Below are positions 42,059-49,780 of a DNA stretch of 64,000 nt, one piece after another. Both the position numbers and the translations under genes were made by a program. The notes under the pieces are model-generated. The model did not search any database. It was not told the origin of the DNA and was given only the letters and a program-made list of their open reading frames with translations. Every line of letters begins with the position of its first letter. Positions within the stretch are counted from its first letter, which is position 1. This DNA comes from Nitrososphaerota archaeon (GTDB lineage: Archaea; Thermoproteota; Nitrososphaeria; Nitrososphaerales; Gagatemarchaeaceae): contig JAFLZH010000001.1 in assembly GCA_029785615.1 (NCBI GenBank), forward strand, positions 2,629 to 66,628. The letters are read 5' to 3'.

Positions 42059-42928
42059 TTGGAGCGCAGAGAAGGGTACGCCTCAGTCCTCGGGTTCGAC
42101 CTCTTCTATCGCCAGTTCGGCGACCCCACGAAGGGGGATGTCCTCGGCCTTCACGGAGGCCCAGGCGCCACCCACGACTACCTGCTTCCCCTGGCCGACC
42201 TGGCGAGCCACGGCTACCGGGTGACGCTCTACGACCAGCTAGGATGCGGCAGGTCGCAGGTCCCGAAAGATCCGGCCCTCTTCGTGCCGGAGCATTACGT
42301 GGAGGAGGTGGAAGAGTTCCGGAGGGAGATGAACCTGGGGCGGCCGCACCTCATAGGCTCAAGCTGGGGCGGGCTGCTCGCGATAGCCTATGCTCTGAAG
42401 TACCAGCGTAACATGTCGACGCTGACCACAGTCGGGGGCCTCCACAGCGTCCCCCTGACGGTAAGGGAGATGCAGCGGATGAAGAAGAAGCTCCCTGCGG
42501 GCGTCCAGAAGGCATTGGTGAAGTATGAAACCCTGGGGGAGTACGAGAACCCCGAGTACGCCGACGCGGTGATGGTATACTACAAGAAGCACCTGTGCAG
42601 GCTGGACCCCTGGCCCGCCGAAGTAAGCTATTCCTTGGAACACATCAGCAAGCCTGTGTACGGGACAATGAACGGGCCAAACGAATTCACCATAATAGGC
42701 AACATCCGCTACTGGGACGTCACCAGCCGGCTTCGCACGATAAGGGTCCCTGCCCTGATCCTGGGCGGGCGGTACGACGAGGTCTCGCCCGTAGTCGCCA
42801 GGGAGCTCCACCGGCACATCAGGGGCTCAGAGTTGACCATCTTTCCGAAGAGTTCCCACCTCGCCTTCTGGGAGGAGAGGAGCGCCTTTATGAAGCGCGT
42901 CGTCCGCTTCCTTGGTGAGCACAGCTAG
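42059..42928 (+). CDS. pip: Prolyl iminopeptidase (alpha/beta hydrolase)
   Basis: Serine peptidase releasing N-terminal proline (and other residues) from peptides; the archaeal form acts downstream of the proteasome or Tricorn. Visible: LHGGPGATHDYLLPLADL with the oxyanion HGGPG, the nucleophile GSSWGGLLAIAYA, LYDQLGCGRSQ, and the end with the acid and base region (GGRYDEVSPVV, KSSHLAFWEERSAF). The TTG at 42059 (289 residues) is chosen over the ATG at 41891 because the extra 56 codons are Ser/Arg-rich and the TATA box is at the right distance. Confidence 0.88.
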   Translation: MERREGYASVLGFDLFYRQFGDPTKGDVLGLHGGPGATHDYLLPLADLASHGYRVTLYDQLGCGRSQVPKDPALFVPEHYVEEVEEFRREMNLGRPHLIGSSWGGLLAIAYALKYQRNMSTLTTVGGLHSVPLTVREMQRMKKKLPAGVQKALVKYETLGEYENPEYADAVMVYYKKHLCRLDPWPAEVSYSLEHISKPVYGTMNGPNEFTIIGNIRYWDVTSRLRTIRVPALILGGRYDEVSPVVARELHRHIRGSELTIFPKSSHLAFWEERSAFMKRVVRFLGEHS

Positions 42929-43021
42929 GCACGGCGACCTCCTCAGGGAGCCGGTCGCCATAGGACAGACCTGCTCCCAGGGTGTGATCCCGGGAGCCGC
43001 TCCCCTTGAAGGGGCAGGTCG

Positions 43022-43552
43022 TCAGGCCCGTGGGCGTTCGGGGGCCGCACCAACCGCCAGGCCTTCTCCCGAGGCGAATCCACGGACCGCCCCCTCCTGG
43101 CCGTGCTCGATGAACTCCTGCTTCAGTGAGCGCAGGGTCGCCATGGCTCCATCGGCTCCCATGCGGCGCGTCCGGATGAGATAGGCCGCGAGCACACATC
43201 CGGTCCTCCCCTCCCCCGCGAGGCAGTGCACTAGGACCGCCTTTCCCTCCTTCCTGCGGCTCAAGATGTACTCCACCGCCTTCTCCATGGAGTCGGCGTC
43301 GGGGGACTGATGGTCATGCATGGGCACGTGGCCCAGGCCCAATGCGAACCCAGACGTCCACGCTCCCGGGAGCGGCTCTTCCGTGAGCGTTAAGATGCTC
43401 CCTATCCCTCTCTTGACCAGCCATCCCACCTGCCCCCTGGAAGCCGGGTAGCCAGACCCTGCGAGGGATCCGGTTTCCACCCAGACGAAACCCGTCGGGC
43501 TGTCAGACACCAAAGCCCTGAGCCTTCTGAGGAGTACGCCACCGGTGCCCAA
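43022..43552 (-). CDS. Dual-specificity protein phosphatase
   Basis: Cys-dependent phosphatase with the active-site P-loop VHCLAGEGRTGCVLAAYL (HCxxGxxRT), the general acid Asp in the MHDHQSPDADS region and the N-terminal GSLAGSGYPASRGQ typical of the archaeal family. 176 residues; the C-terminal 25 are Gly/Ala/Pro-rich and may be disordered. The TTG at 43552 is favoured because a GTTCTAAAAC sequence on this strand is about 30 nt upstream. Substrate unknown; likely a small regulator of phosphoproteins. Confidence 0.83.
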   Translation of the reverse strand: MGTGGVLLRRLRALVSDSPTGFVWVETGSLAGSGYPASRGQVGWLVKRGIGSILTLTEEPLPGAWTSGFALGLGHVPMHDHQSPDADSMEKAVEYILSRRKEGKAVLVHCLAGEGRTGCVLAAYLIRTRRMGADGAMATLRSLKQEFIEHGQEGAVRGFASGEGLAVGAAPERPRA

Positions 43553-43590
43553 TTCGGAGCTTTCCGGCCTCCTGCCGTTTTAGAACCTTT

Positions 43591-43884
43591 TCAGGCCTCG
43601 AGGACTTCGAGCTTGCCGTAGCGGCCGACGTTCAGCCGCAGTTCCCCGCGGAAGCTGTTCGTGTAGCCGTTGGTGATCCTCACCTTGGAGCCCTGTTTCA
43701 CCATGTCTATCTGATCGTCCCAGAGCGAGAGCTTAATCTGACCAGTTTCGTCCTTTAGCATGCAGTCCGCCACCCTCGCTTCCCCCCCGGTCCTCAGGTT
43801 GACGCTCCTCGGTTCGGCCATCTCGACGATCTCACCCTCTGCGTCGACTCTCCTCATGCCGTCGCGCAGATCGTGTATGTTCAT
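43591..43884 (-). CDS. OB-fold single-stranded DNA-binding protein (RPA/SSB-like)
   Basis: 97 residues forming one OB fold: MNIHDLRDGMRRVDAEGEIVEM, ADCMLKDETGQIKLSLWDDQ and GSKVRITNGYTNSFRGELRLNVG, with the R-x-W/Y-D pattern of short archaeal RPA proteins. It would bind single-stranded DNA or RNA. The ATG at 43884 is better than 43920, which adds a 12-codon non-conserved lead. The intergenic AT-rich GTTAAATAATGC on this strand likely is the promoter. Confidence 0.82.
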   Translation of the reverse strand: MNIHDLRDGMRRVDAEGEIVEMAEPRSVNLRTGGEARVADCMLKDETGQIKLSLWDDQIDMVKQGSKVRITNGYTNSFRGELRLNVGRYGKLEVLEA

Positions 43885-43981
43885 GTGAGTCGTTGGGCGC
43901 GGGAAAGCATTATTTAACATTGAAGCGCTTGAAGGGGCTTCGGAAACCGTTTAATGAGAAAGAGTTCGGCTGGCCCAGCCG

Positions 43982-45013
43982 TTGATTACATGGCTTGAGG
44001 GCGCCGCCTTCATCCTGGCGCTCGCCGCCCCCTTCTTCCTCCTCCTGGGGCTCTTCCCTTCGTACCTCAGAGCCCTCACCAGGCTGGGGCGCGTAGCTGA
44101 GGACGCCCACAAGAGCCCGCCGACCAAGGTCCCCATGCCCGCCGGGCCTCTCCTCTTCGCAGGCCTGGTCGTCGGAGAGTTCGCAGTAGCTTTAGGATTC
44201 AGGACCCTGGTCCCCGTTGCCGTGGCGGCGGGGGCTGGCGTGGCCTTCGCCATCGGGCTCGTCGATGACCTCTACGTCCTGGGGGGGAAGACCAAACCAC
44301 TCCTGCTGCTCCTCGCCGGCCTCGCCTTCGTCTCAATGGCTGTCCTGCAGCCCACGCTCTATCGGGCCGACATCTACTTCCCAATCCTCGGGGATACGGC
44401 CCCTCACTTCATCATCTACACAATCCTGGCGGTGGCAGCATTCCCGGTGGTGGCCAACGCGTTCAATATGATGGACGCGTTCAACGGCGAGATATCCTGG
44501 TTCACTCTTCTCACCTCGCTGGCGCTTCTGGCCGGCGTGACCCTCCGCGCCCTCTTCCAGAGTGGGTTCTCAGTCTCCAGGGTCGCCTCCACCCTCCCCC
44601 TGGTCGGGGTCGCTGGCGCCTTCCTGGCCTACAACCGCTTCCCTTCGAAGGCCTTCGACGGGGACAGCGGCAGCCTCATGTTCGGCGCCGCCTTCGCTGG
44701 GCTCGCAGTCACAGGAGGGGTCGAGATCGCCGCCATCATAGCCATCGTCCCGGCGATACTGAACTCGTTCTACACCCTCTCCAGCGTCAGGGGGTTCGTC
44801 GAGAGAAGAAAGATGGCTTCAAGGCCTACATACATAGGCGAAGACGGGCTTCTCCACGCTTCCGTGGAGAAGGACGCGCCTAACACCCTTGTGCGGCTTG
44901 TCCTCCTGACTTCGTCGATGACCGAGTTGGAGCTAGTGGCGAGCATCGTCGCCCTGACCGCTGTGGCCTGCGTGTTCTCTGTGGCCACTTCCGTGCTGAC
45001 CTGGGTGTTCTAG
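43982..45013 (+). CDS. GlcNAc-1-phosphate transferase (GPT/MraY/WecA family)
   Basis: Polytopic membrane enzyme transferring a sugar-1-phosphate from UDP-sugar to a polyprenyl or dolichyl phosphate, the first step of N-glycan or surface polysaccharide assembly. 343 residues, about ten spans; conserved acid loops GLVDDLYVLGGKTKP (the first DD), NAFNMMDAFNG and FPSKAFDGDSGSLMFGA are intact. The TTG at 43982 is the start. It heads a cluster of sugar-nucleotide and glycan genes (43.9-49 kb); the next gene (45015) overlaps in a coupled way. Confidence 0.9.
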   Translation: MITWLEGAAFILALAAPFFLLLGLFPSYLRALTRLGRVAEDAHKSPPTKVPMPAGPLLFAGLVVGEFAVALGFRTLVPVAVAAGAGVAFAIGLVDDLYVLGGKTKPLLLLLAGLAFVSMAVLQPTLYRADIYFPILGDTAPHFIIYTILAVAAFPVVANAFNMMDAFNGEISWFTLLTSLALLAGVTLRALFQSGFSVSRVASTLPLVGVAGAFLAYNRFPSKAFDGDSGSLMFGAAFAGLAVTGGVEIAAIIAIVPAILNSFYTLSSVRGFVERRKMASRPTYIGEDGLLHASVEKDAPNTLVRLVLLTSSMTELELVASIVALTAVACVFSVATSVLTWVF

Positions 45014-45014
45014 C

Positions 45015-45266
45015 TTGAAGCTCTTCCCTCTCTTAATGATAGAGTTCGTGGCTTTCCTGCTCATAATCCTAGAAACCTATGTCTTCTTCACCCTCGTCGT
45101 CCCCCTCGGGCCCATACCGCACACCCTCACAGACTACACGACCCTCGCCCTGCTCAAGATGTTCCTGATCCTCGTCTTGGGGGCCCTCTGGTTCATCGTC
45201 CTAGACGGCCTGACCAGACTCTACGTGCGGTCCAGGGTCAGGAGCGCTCCCAGGCCTTCATCTTAG
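45015..45266 (+). CDS. Small two-span membrane protein
   Basis: 83 residues with two hydrophobic spans, LLMIEFVAFLLIILETYVFFTLVV and LALLKMFLILVLGALWFIVLDGL, then a basic tail. It starts (TTG 45015) 1 nt after the transferase stop, so it is cotranscribed and may be its partner subunit. No family identified. Its end overlaps the convergent acyltransferase by about 29 nt. Confidence 0.65.
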   Translation: MKLFPLLMIEFVAFLLIILETYVFFTLVVPLGPIPHTLTDYTTLALLKMFLILVLGALWFIVLDGLTRLYVRSRVRSAPRPSS

Positions 45267-45729
45267 CGTCGAACTCCTTCCTGCTGTACACGACCCTGGC
45301 CGGGACCCCCATCACCACTTTCTCGGGAGGCACGTCCTTGGTGACCACGGCCCCCATGGCGACCACGGCCCTCCGCCCCACAGTCACCCCCGCCTTGATG
45401 ACCGCCCTAGCGCCGATGACCGCCCCGTCCTCGATGGTCACTCCGATCATCTTCTTGCTAGGGGGGTACGGGTCATTGGTCAGGACGGCGGCGGGGCCTA
45501 TGAACACCCCCTTCCCTATCCTGGACATGGGGGGGATGTACACGCTCCCCTCGATCATCGTCCCGCTCCCCACCTTCACGTCGTAGTCTACGTGGGCCAG
45601 GGAGCCGATCTTCACATCGTCCCCTATCTCCGAACCCTTCCCGACGTACGAGAAATGCCACACGCGCACGTTCTTCCCGAGCTTCGCCTCCGGCGAGATG
45701 AAGTTGACTATCTTCGTCTTCTCACCCAA
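45238..45729 (-). CDS. Left-handed beta-helix acyltransferase
   Basis: Hexapeptide-repeat acetyltransferase that modifies sugars, such as the WbpD/PglD type used for N-acetylated UDP-sugars. 163 residues made of repeats like NVRVWHFSYVGKGSEIGDDVKIGSLAHVDY and VGRRAVVAMGAVVTKDVPPEKVVMGVPARVV, ending with the typical VxxGVPAxVV. A substrate His is in IGSLAHVDYDVK. Located directly below the Gfo/Idh gene with a short overlap, as in UDP-ManNAc or diNAc-type sugar pathways. Confidence 0.88.
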   Translation of the reverse strand: MGEKTKIVNFISPEAKLGKNVRVWHFSYVGKGSEIGDDVKIGSLAHVDYDVKVGSGTMIEGSVYIPPMSRIGKGVFIGPAAVLTNDPYPPSKKMIGVTIEDGAVIGARAVIKAGVTVGRRAVVAMGAVVTKDVPPEKVVMGVPARVVYSRKEFDAKMKAWERS

Positions 45730-46660
45730 GGTAGATCGGCGCCCCCGACGCGCTAGACGCCAGCACAGCTTCTGCCACCCTGAGGACGTTCAGACCGTCC
45801 TGGCCGGTGACTAGGGGCTGCCTCTTCTCTTCAATAGCAGAGATGAACTCCTTCAGCTCGAGGGTCAGCGGCTCCTGGACCGGCCTGGTGGGGACGGTGG
45901 TAAGGTCGCCCTCGTGGATGCTGGTCTGCTGCGTCACGAAGTCGACGTCAACTACCCCTCCAGAGAAGACGGCGCTCATGGTCCTCACCCGGTTGGGGGT
46001 GATCCAGTTGGTAACCAGGAATGCCGTCCTCTGACCCGAGAAGCCCAGCAGGATGGTCGCGAAGTCTTCGTGCTCCGGAGGGACGCGCATGGACCCTACC
46101 CTCGAGTAGACGACCTTCGGCACCTCCCCGAAGAGCCAGCAGGCGGTGTCGATATCGTGGACCGACGCGTCCTGCACGATGCCCACGTCGCTGATGCCGG
46201 CCCCCCTCCTGTTCTCCCTGTGGAACTCCAAGAGGATCGGGTCTCCAAGCTTCTTCTCGGATATCATCCGCTTGAGAGCGGCGATGGGCGGGTTGAAGCG
46301 TTCGATGAACCCCACCGTAACGGCCCTGTTTGCCCTCCGCGCCGCTTCGATTAGCGCTCCGCCGTCCTTCACCGTGGTCGACAGCGGTTTCTCGACGAAT
46401 GTGTTGAGCCCCGCGGCCAGCGTCCTGCTTGCTATCTGAAAGTGGGTCGTCGCCGGGGTGCATATCGTGACGCCGTCCAGCTGCTCCTTGCCGAGCATCG
46501 CCTCCAGCGAGCCGTAGGCAGGGACGCGGTACTTCTTCGAGAACGCCTCCGCCCTCTCTAGGTTCATGTCGCACACCGCAGCCAGGCACTGAAGCTCGTT
46601 TAGGACCCGGACGTGATTCTTCCCCCATCCCCCGGTACCAACGACGGCTATGCGCGTCAT
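45722..46660 (-). CDS. Gfo/Idh/MocA-family oxidoreductase
   Basis: NAD(P)-dependent sugar oxidoreductase, perhaps the WbpB-type that oxidises a UDP-sugar acid at C3. 312 residues with Rossmann motif RIAVVGTGGWGKNHVRVLNEL, the conserved VEKPLSTTVKDG (EKP catalytic Lys) and the C-terminal sheet (QDASVHDIDTACWL, with the DxxxH pair). Overlaps the acyltransferase start by 8 nt. With that gene it matches a known pair for modified UDP-sugars, but the exact sugar is a guess. Confidence 0.87.
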   Translation of the reverse strand: MTRIAVVGTGGWGKNHVRVLNELQCLAAVCDMNLERAEAFSKKYRVPAYGSLEAMLGKEQLDGVTICTPATTHFQIASRTLAAGLNTFVEKPLSTTVKDGGALIEAARRANRAVTVGFIERFNPPIAALKRMISEKKLGDPILLEFHRENRRGAGISDVGIVQDASVHDIDTACWLFGEVPKVVYSRVGSMRVPPEHEDFATILLGFSGQRTAFLVTNWITPNRVRTMSAVFSGGVVDVDFVTQQTSIHEGDLTTVPTRPVQEPLTLELKEFISAIEEKRQPLVTGQDGLNVLRVAEAVLASSASGAPIYLG

Positions 46661-46703
46661 CAGTTTCGCCGCCTTGAGGAAACAGGATTTAGGGTTATGT
46701 CGT

Positions 46704-47831
46704 TCACTCTCTTTTCAGGCCCGGGGTAGCTGAGATGATGGTGGTCTCGCCGCCCCTCATGCTCTTCCCCGACGACTTCAGCGCGTCCAGGTCGTCCTTG
46801 GAGCAGACTATCACCACGTTGTGCTTGAGCGGGTCGAAGAGCCCCGGCCCTCCCTTGGCCCTCCCTGCCACGAGCTCCACGTCTGTCACGTAGTCCCTGA
46901 GCCTCTGCTGAATGCTGTCGGCCACCTGTAATCGCTCTCCGCGCATCTCGTACCTGTCAAGCGCCCACAGCAACGAGATCTTCGTCCGGCTTGCTTTCAG
47001 CTGCTTCTCCTTCAGCGCCTCCCTTGTTTCGTCCACAACGTACCTGATGTAATTGTCGAAGCTCTTCAGCGTGGCCCCGGCCAGGTACGATATCGACTCG
47101 CCAGTCTCTTCGCTGGCCTGGATGGCCTTCAGCTCATAGAGGTACCTCGAGAACTCGTCCAGGTACACCCCCGACGTGCGCTGGAGCGAAACCTTCGCCT
47201 CTCGCGCCTTCCTGGCTACTTCGATCTCCGTCACCGAGGCCACAGCGGTCTCCATGACCGTCGCCGCATACTCGAGCTCCGCAGAGAACACGTTCTGGGA
47301 GCTCTGAGAGTAGCCCAGGCCCTGGAGGGGCCCGTTCTCCTGGGCACCGGCGAAGGCCACCACCGCCGGCTTGTTCTCCCTCGGCCTGAGGGGCATGTAA
47401 GCGTAGGTCAGCGTGGAGCCTACCTGGAGCCCGGTCTGCTTCTCCACAAGCATGATGTTCTCAGAGTTCCCTCCAGGGCCCGAGGGGAGCGCGTTGACCA
47501 GGCTGACCCCCTTGGACAGATACTTCGCCAGATCCCGCAGCTTTGAGCCGGCTTCGATGAGGGTCTCTTCCGACGGCCGCCTCAATCTGGGTGTGAAGAA
47601 GACTACCTGCGCCTCTCCTAGGACCTGCTCGAGCGGCTTGAAGCTGAGCAGGGGCTCCTCTGCCATCACCTCCTGCAGGACAGGGTTCTTCTTCATGAAT
47701 CCTGGCTCCAGTTCCATGGCCATCTGGAGCGTCTCATCCACGATCGTGACTTGTGCCTTGTCGCCGATGTCGGCAGCCAGCCTGTACGCTTCACTGGTGA
47801 GCCCGTACATCGCTACCTGTATCTTTGGCAA
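46704..47831 (-). CDS. Degenerate UDP-sugar dehydrogenase-like protein
   Basis: 375 residues related to UDP-glucose/UDP-ManNAc dehydrogenases: the segment VSLVNALPSGPGGNSENIM is like VESTVPPGTTE, TLTYAYMPLRPRENKP is like the YNPERI region, and a helical central domain with dimer contacts follows. The nucleotide-binding loop GxGxxG is absent (the start reads VAMYGLTSEAYRLAA) and no catalytic Cys in GFGGxCxPKD is seen, so it is likely non-catalytic or altered. Start: TTG at 47831 lies about 34 nt below a TATAAT on this strand; the ORF-track ATG at 47918 adds a Pro/Glu lead. Confidence 0.65.
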   Translation of the reverse strand: MPKIQVAMYGLTSEAYRLAADIGDKAQVTIVDETLQMAMELEPGFMKKNPVLQEVMAEEPLLSFKPLEQVLGEAQVVFFTPRLRRPSEETLIEAGSKLRDLAKYLSKGVSLVNALPSGPGGNSENIMLVEKQTGLQVGSTLTYAYMPLRPRENKPAVVAFAGAQENGPLQGLGYSQSSQNVFSAELEYAATVMETAVASVTEIEVARKAREAKVSLQRTSGVYLDEFSRYLYELKAIQASEETGESISYLAGATLKSFDNYIRYVVDETREALKEKQLKASRTKISLLWALDRYEMRGERLQVADSIQQRLRDYVTDVELVAGRAKGGPGLFDPLKHNVVIVCSKDDLDALKSSGKSMRGGETTIISATPGLKRE

Positions 47832-47858
47832 AGGCTCCTCCTGGCTAAGCAATGGTTC

Positions 47859-47870
47859 GGTATTATACTT
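47859..47870 (-). promoter_or_regulatory. TATA-like box of the UDP-sugar dehydrogenase-like gene
   Basis: AAGTATAATACC on the minus strand is centred about 34 nt upstream of the TTG at 47831, slightly longer than usual. Confidence 0.4.
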
Positions 47871-47947
47871 TGAAGGGGGCGCCGCGTCTTGAAACGGGGC
47901 AAACGGATTAGTATGCACCCGCCCGGTCTGTAATCGCGAGGCACGCG

Positions 47948-49000
47948 ATGAGAGTCTGGTTCGACGTTCTGACCCCCAAGCAGGTCCTGTTCTTCGGCCC
48001 TGCCATCGCCGAGCTTAGGGCCAGGGGAGCCGAGGTCCTGGCCACCTCCCGTAGGTACAGAGAGGTGGCCCCTCTCGCAGACCGGGCGCGGCTTGAGTTG
48101 ACCTTCGTAGGCGAAAGAGGGCGCAGGGGCCCGGAGGAACAGCTTCTCGCAGCCACCAAGCGGCAGGAGGAGATGATACCATTGGTGGAGCGGTTTGGAC
48201 CCCAGGTGGCAGTCTCCACAGCGTCAGCCGTGTGCGCCAGGGTCGCCTACGGGCTCGGGATCAAGCATCTGGCTGTGAACGACTCCCCACACTCCGAAGT
48301 GGCAGGAAGGCTCTCCCTCCCCTTGAGCCACCAGCTCCTGTGTCCGTGGATCATACCGTACAGCGCCTGGGCTCATTTCGGCGTCCGGAAGAACCAGGTG
48401 ACCACCTACCGGGCGCTCGACCCTGCGGCTTGGCTGAAGAGGCAGCCCATGGCGGGCCCGGTCCCCAGGCTGGACCGGTCGAAGGACACCATCACAGTCA
48501 GGGTCCAGGAGAGCGACGCACCATATCTCGCTCGGGGGGACATGGGCTGGTCAGACAGGGTGCTCGCCTCACTGGTCAACGAGTTCCCTGACGCCAACAT
48601 AGTGGCCCTCTGCAGATACGACTACCAGGTTGAGGATGTGAAGGGCAAGTTCGGGTCAAGGGTCATCGTCCCGGAGGAGGTGGTGGGGGGGCACGACCTG
48701 CTAGCGGCCACGGACCTCTTCGTCGGGATGGGAGGGACAATGAGCGCGGAGGCCGCCCTGATGGGGGTCCCGACCATTTCCGCGTTCCAGGGTTCGCTAT
48801 ACACCGACAGGTATCTCACGAGGGTCGGGCTGCTGGAGAAGGCAAGGACACCCTCGTTGATAGTCTCCAGGGCAAGGCGCCTCCTGGCCGGCCCCTCCAG
48901 GACCAGCTTCGCCAGGAGGGCGAGGCGGGTGTTAGACTCCATGGAGGACCCTGTCCCCAAGATTGCCGGGCAGATAGAGAAGGCCGCCAAGCAAGCCTAA
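47948..49000 (+). CDS. DUF354-family glycosyltransferase-like protein
   Basis: 350 residues of the DUF354 family, which has a GT-B fold resembling UDP-GlcNAc epimerase and MurG. N-terminal Rossmann MRVWFDVLTPKQVLFFGPAI, middle VSTASAVCARVAYGLGIKHLAVND, C-terminal donor-site-like LLAATDLFVGMGGTMSAEAALMGVPTISAF. The family may remodel surface polysaccharide or modify nucleotide sugars; biochemical role is not known. ATG 47948 is close to the divergent UDP-sugar dehydrogenase-like gene. It closes the surface-sugar cluster. Confidence 0.82.
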   Translation: MRVWFDVLTPKQVLFFGPAIAELRARGAEVLATSRRYREVAPLADRARLELTFVGERGRRGPEEQLLAATKRQEEMIPLVERFGPQVAVSTASAVCARVAYGLGIKHLAVNDSPHSEVAGRLSLPLSHQLLCPWIIPYSAWAHFGVRKNQVTTYRALDPAAWLKRQPMAGPVPRLDRSKDTITVRVQESDAPYLARGDMGWSDRVLASLVNEFPDANIVALCRYDYQVEDVKGKFGSRVIVPEEVVGGHDLLAATDLFVGMGGTMSAEAALMGVPTISAFQGSLYTDRYLTRVGLLEKARTPSLIVSRARRLLAGPSRTSFARRARRVLDSMEDPVPKIAGQIEKAAKQA

Positions 49001-49028
49001 ATCACCATGGGGGTGTGCGTCCACCCGC

Positions 49029-49102
49029 AGCCCGGTCGTCTAGTTGGTCAAGGATGGAGGCCTTTGGAGCCTTCGACCTAGGTTCGAATCCTAGCCGGGC
49101 TA
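49029..49102 (+). tRNA. tRNA-Gln (TTG)
   Basis: Acceptor AGCCCGG/CCGGGCT with discriminator A, anticodon stem GAGGC/GCCTT with loop CTTTGGA giving TTG, and T-arm CTAGG-TTCGAAT-CCTAG. 74 nt without encoded CCA. The minus-strand small gene that follows ends exactly in the final CTA of this tRNA. Confidence 0.92.
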
Positions 49103-49312
49103 TCTGCAGAAGCCCAGAATGGGCTCGACCTGTTCAACGAAGTTTGGATCGCCTTTTGCCAGAACCCACTCGAGGCAAAGTTCTCGCAAGGCGGCCAATC
49201 CCATCGAGTACCCTGTGGACATGAAGGAAAACGGTGCCCGTGGAACTCCCACGTCCAATCGGGGAGCAGGCCTCTCTTCGAATTGGTTGGCTGTCGCATG
49301 AGGGCGGCTCAC
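49100..49312 (-). CDS. Small protein divergent from arsR, unknown
   Basis: GTG at 49312 to TAG, 70 residues (MSRPHATANQFEERPAPRL ... GLAALRELCLEWVLAKGDPN ... ILGFCR). The C-terminal half is a well-formed helix with two Cys. Its start is 27 nt from the centre of the palindromic AT box at 49333, the same box that serves arsR on the other strand. The stop overlaps the 3' end of tRNA-Gln. It may belong to the arsenic response. No family recognised. Confidence 0.45.
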   Translation of the reverse strand: MSRPHATANQFEERPAPRLDVGVPRAPFSFMSTGYSMGLAALRELCLEWVLAKGDPNFVEQVEPILGFCR

Positions 49313-49332
49313 AGGCCTGAGATTGCCACTCA

Positions 49333-49346
49333 ATATATTAATATAT
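49333..49346. promoter_or_regulatory. Palindromic AT-rich divergent promoter/operator of arsR
   Basis: ATATATTAATATAT is a perfect 14-bp palindrome. Its centre is about 30 nt above the arsR ATG (49369) and 27 nt above the GTG of the small minus-strand gene, so it can serve as a TATA box in both directions and, being symmetric, as an ArsR-dimer operator overlapping the promoter. Confidence 0.6.
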
Positions 49347-49368
49347 GTCAATCCATATCTCTGCCACG

Positions 49369-49743
49369 ATGAAGCGCCAGACAAAGTCGGTCCAGCGGCT
49401 CATAGATCTCAACATCTGCCAACCCTCTGACATCAGACAGGCCGAGGTGGAGGCAGAGAAGCTCTCGACGCCGGACTTCGCCGCGAAGCTCCGCAGGGCG
49501 GAAAAGCTGGCCGGGGCCATCGGAGACTCGAACAGGATCAAGATCCTGCTGCTCCTTTCAAAGCGTCAGATGTGCGTCTGTGAGCTCGAGTCTGCCCTCG
49601 GACTGCCACAGCCCACGGTATCCCATCACCTTGGGATCCTAGAGCAGGCCGATCTGCTAAGGAGGAGCAGGCGGGGGAGGTTTGTCTTCTACGACGTCTT
49701 AGATTCCCCCGCCCTGGACCTCGTCAAGGGCCTGACGGCCTAG
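49369..49743 (+). CDS. arsR: ArsR-family arsenic-responsive repressor
   Basis: Winged-helix metalloid-sensing repressor. 124 residues with wing helix [18 protein letters not shown], the metal-binding CVCE in [21 protein letters not shown] (the Cys pair typical of arsenite-binding ArsR) and a basic wing [15 protein letters not shown] further Cys lies near the N-terminus (ICQPSDI) and could be the third ligand. The ATG at 49369 is preferred to 49345, which lies inside the palindrome. It precedes the arsenite transporter and arsC. Confidence 0.9.
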   Translation: MKRQTKSVQRLIDLNICQPSDIRQAEVEAEKLSTPDFAAKLRRAEKLAGAIGDSNRIKILLLLSKRQMCVCELESALGLPQPTVSHHLGILEQADLLRRSRRGRFVFYDVLDSPALDLVKGLTA

Positions 49744-49780
49744 GGGTTGGGCGAGCGCGACAGCCAAGCCGAGGAATCGC

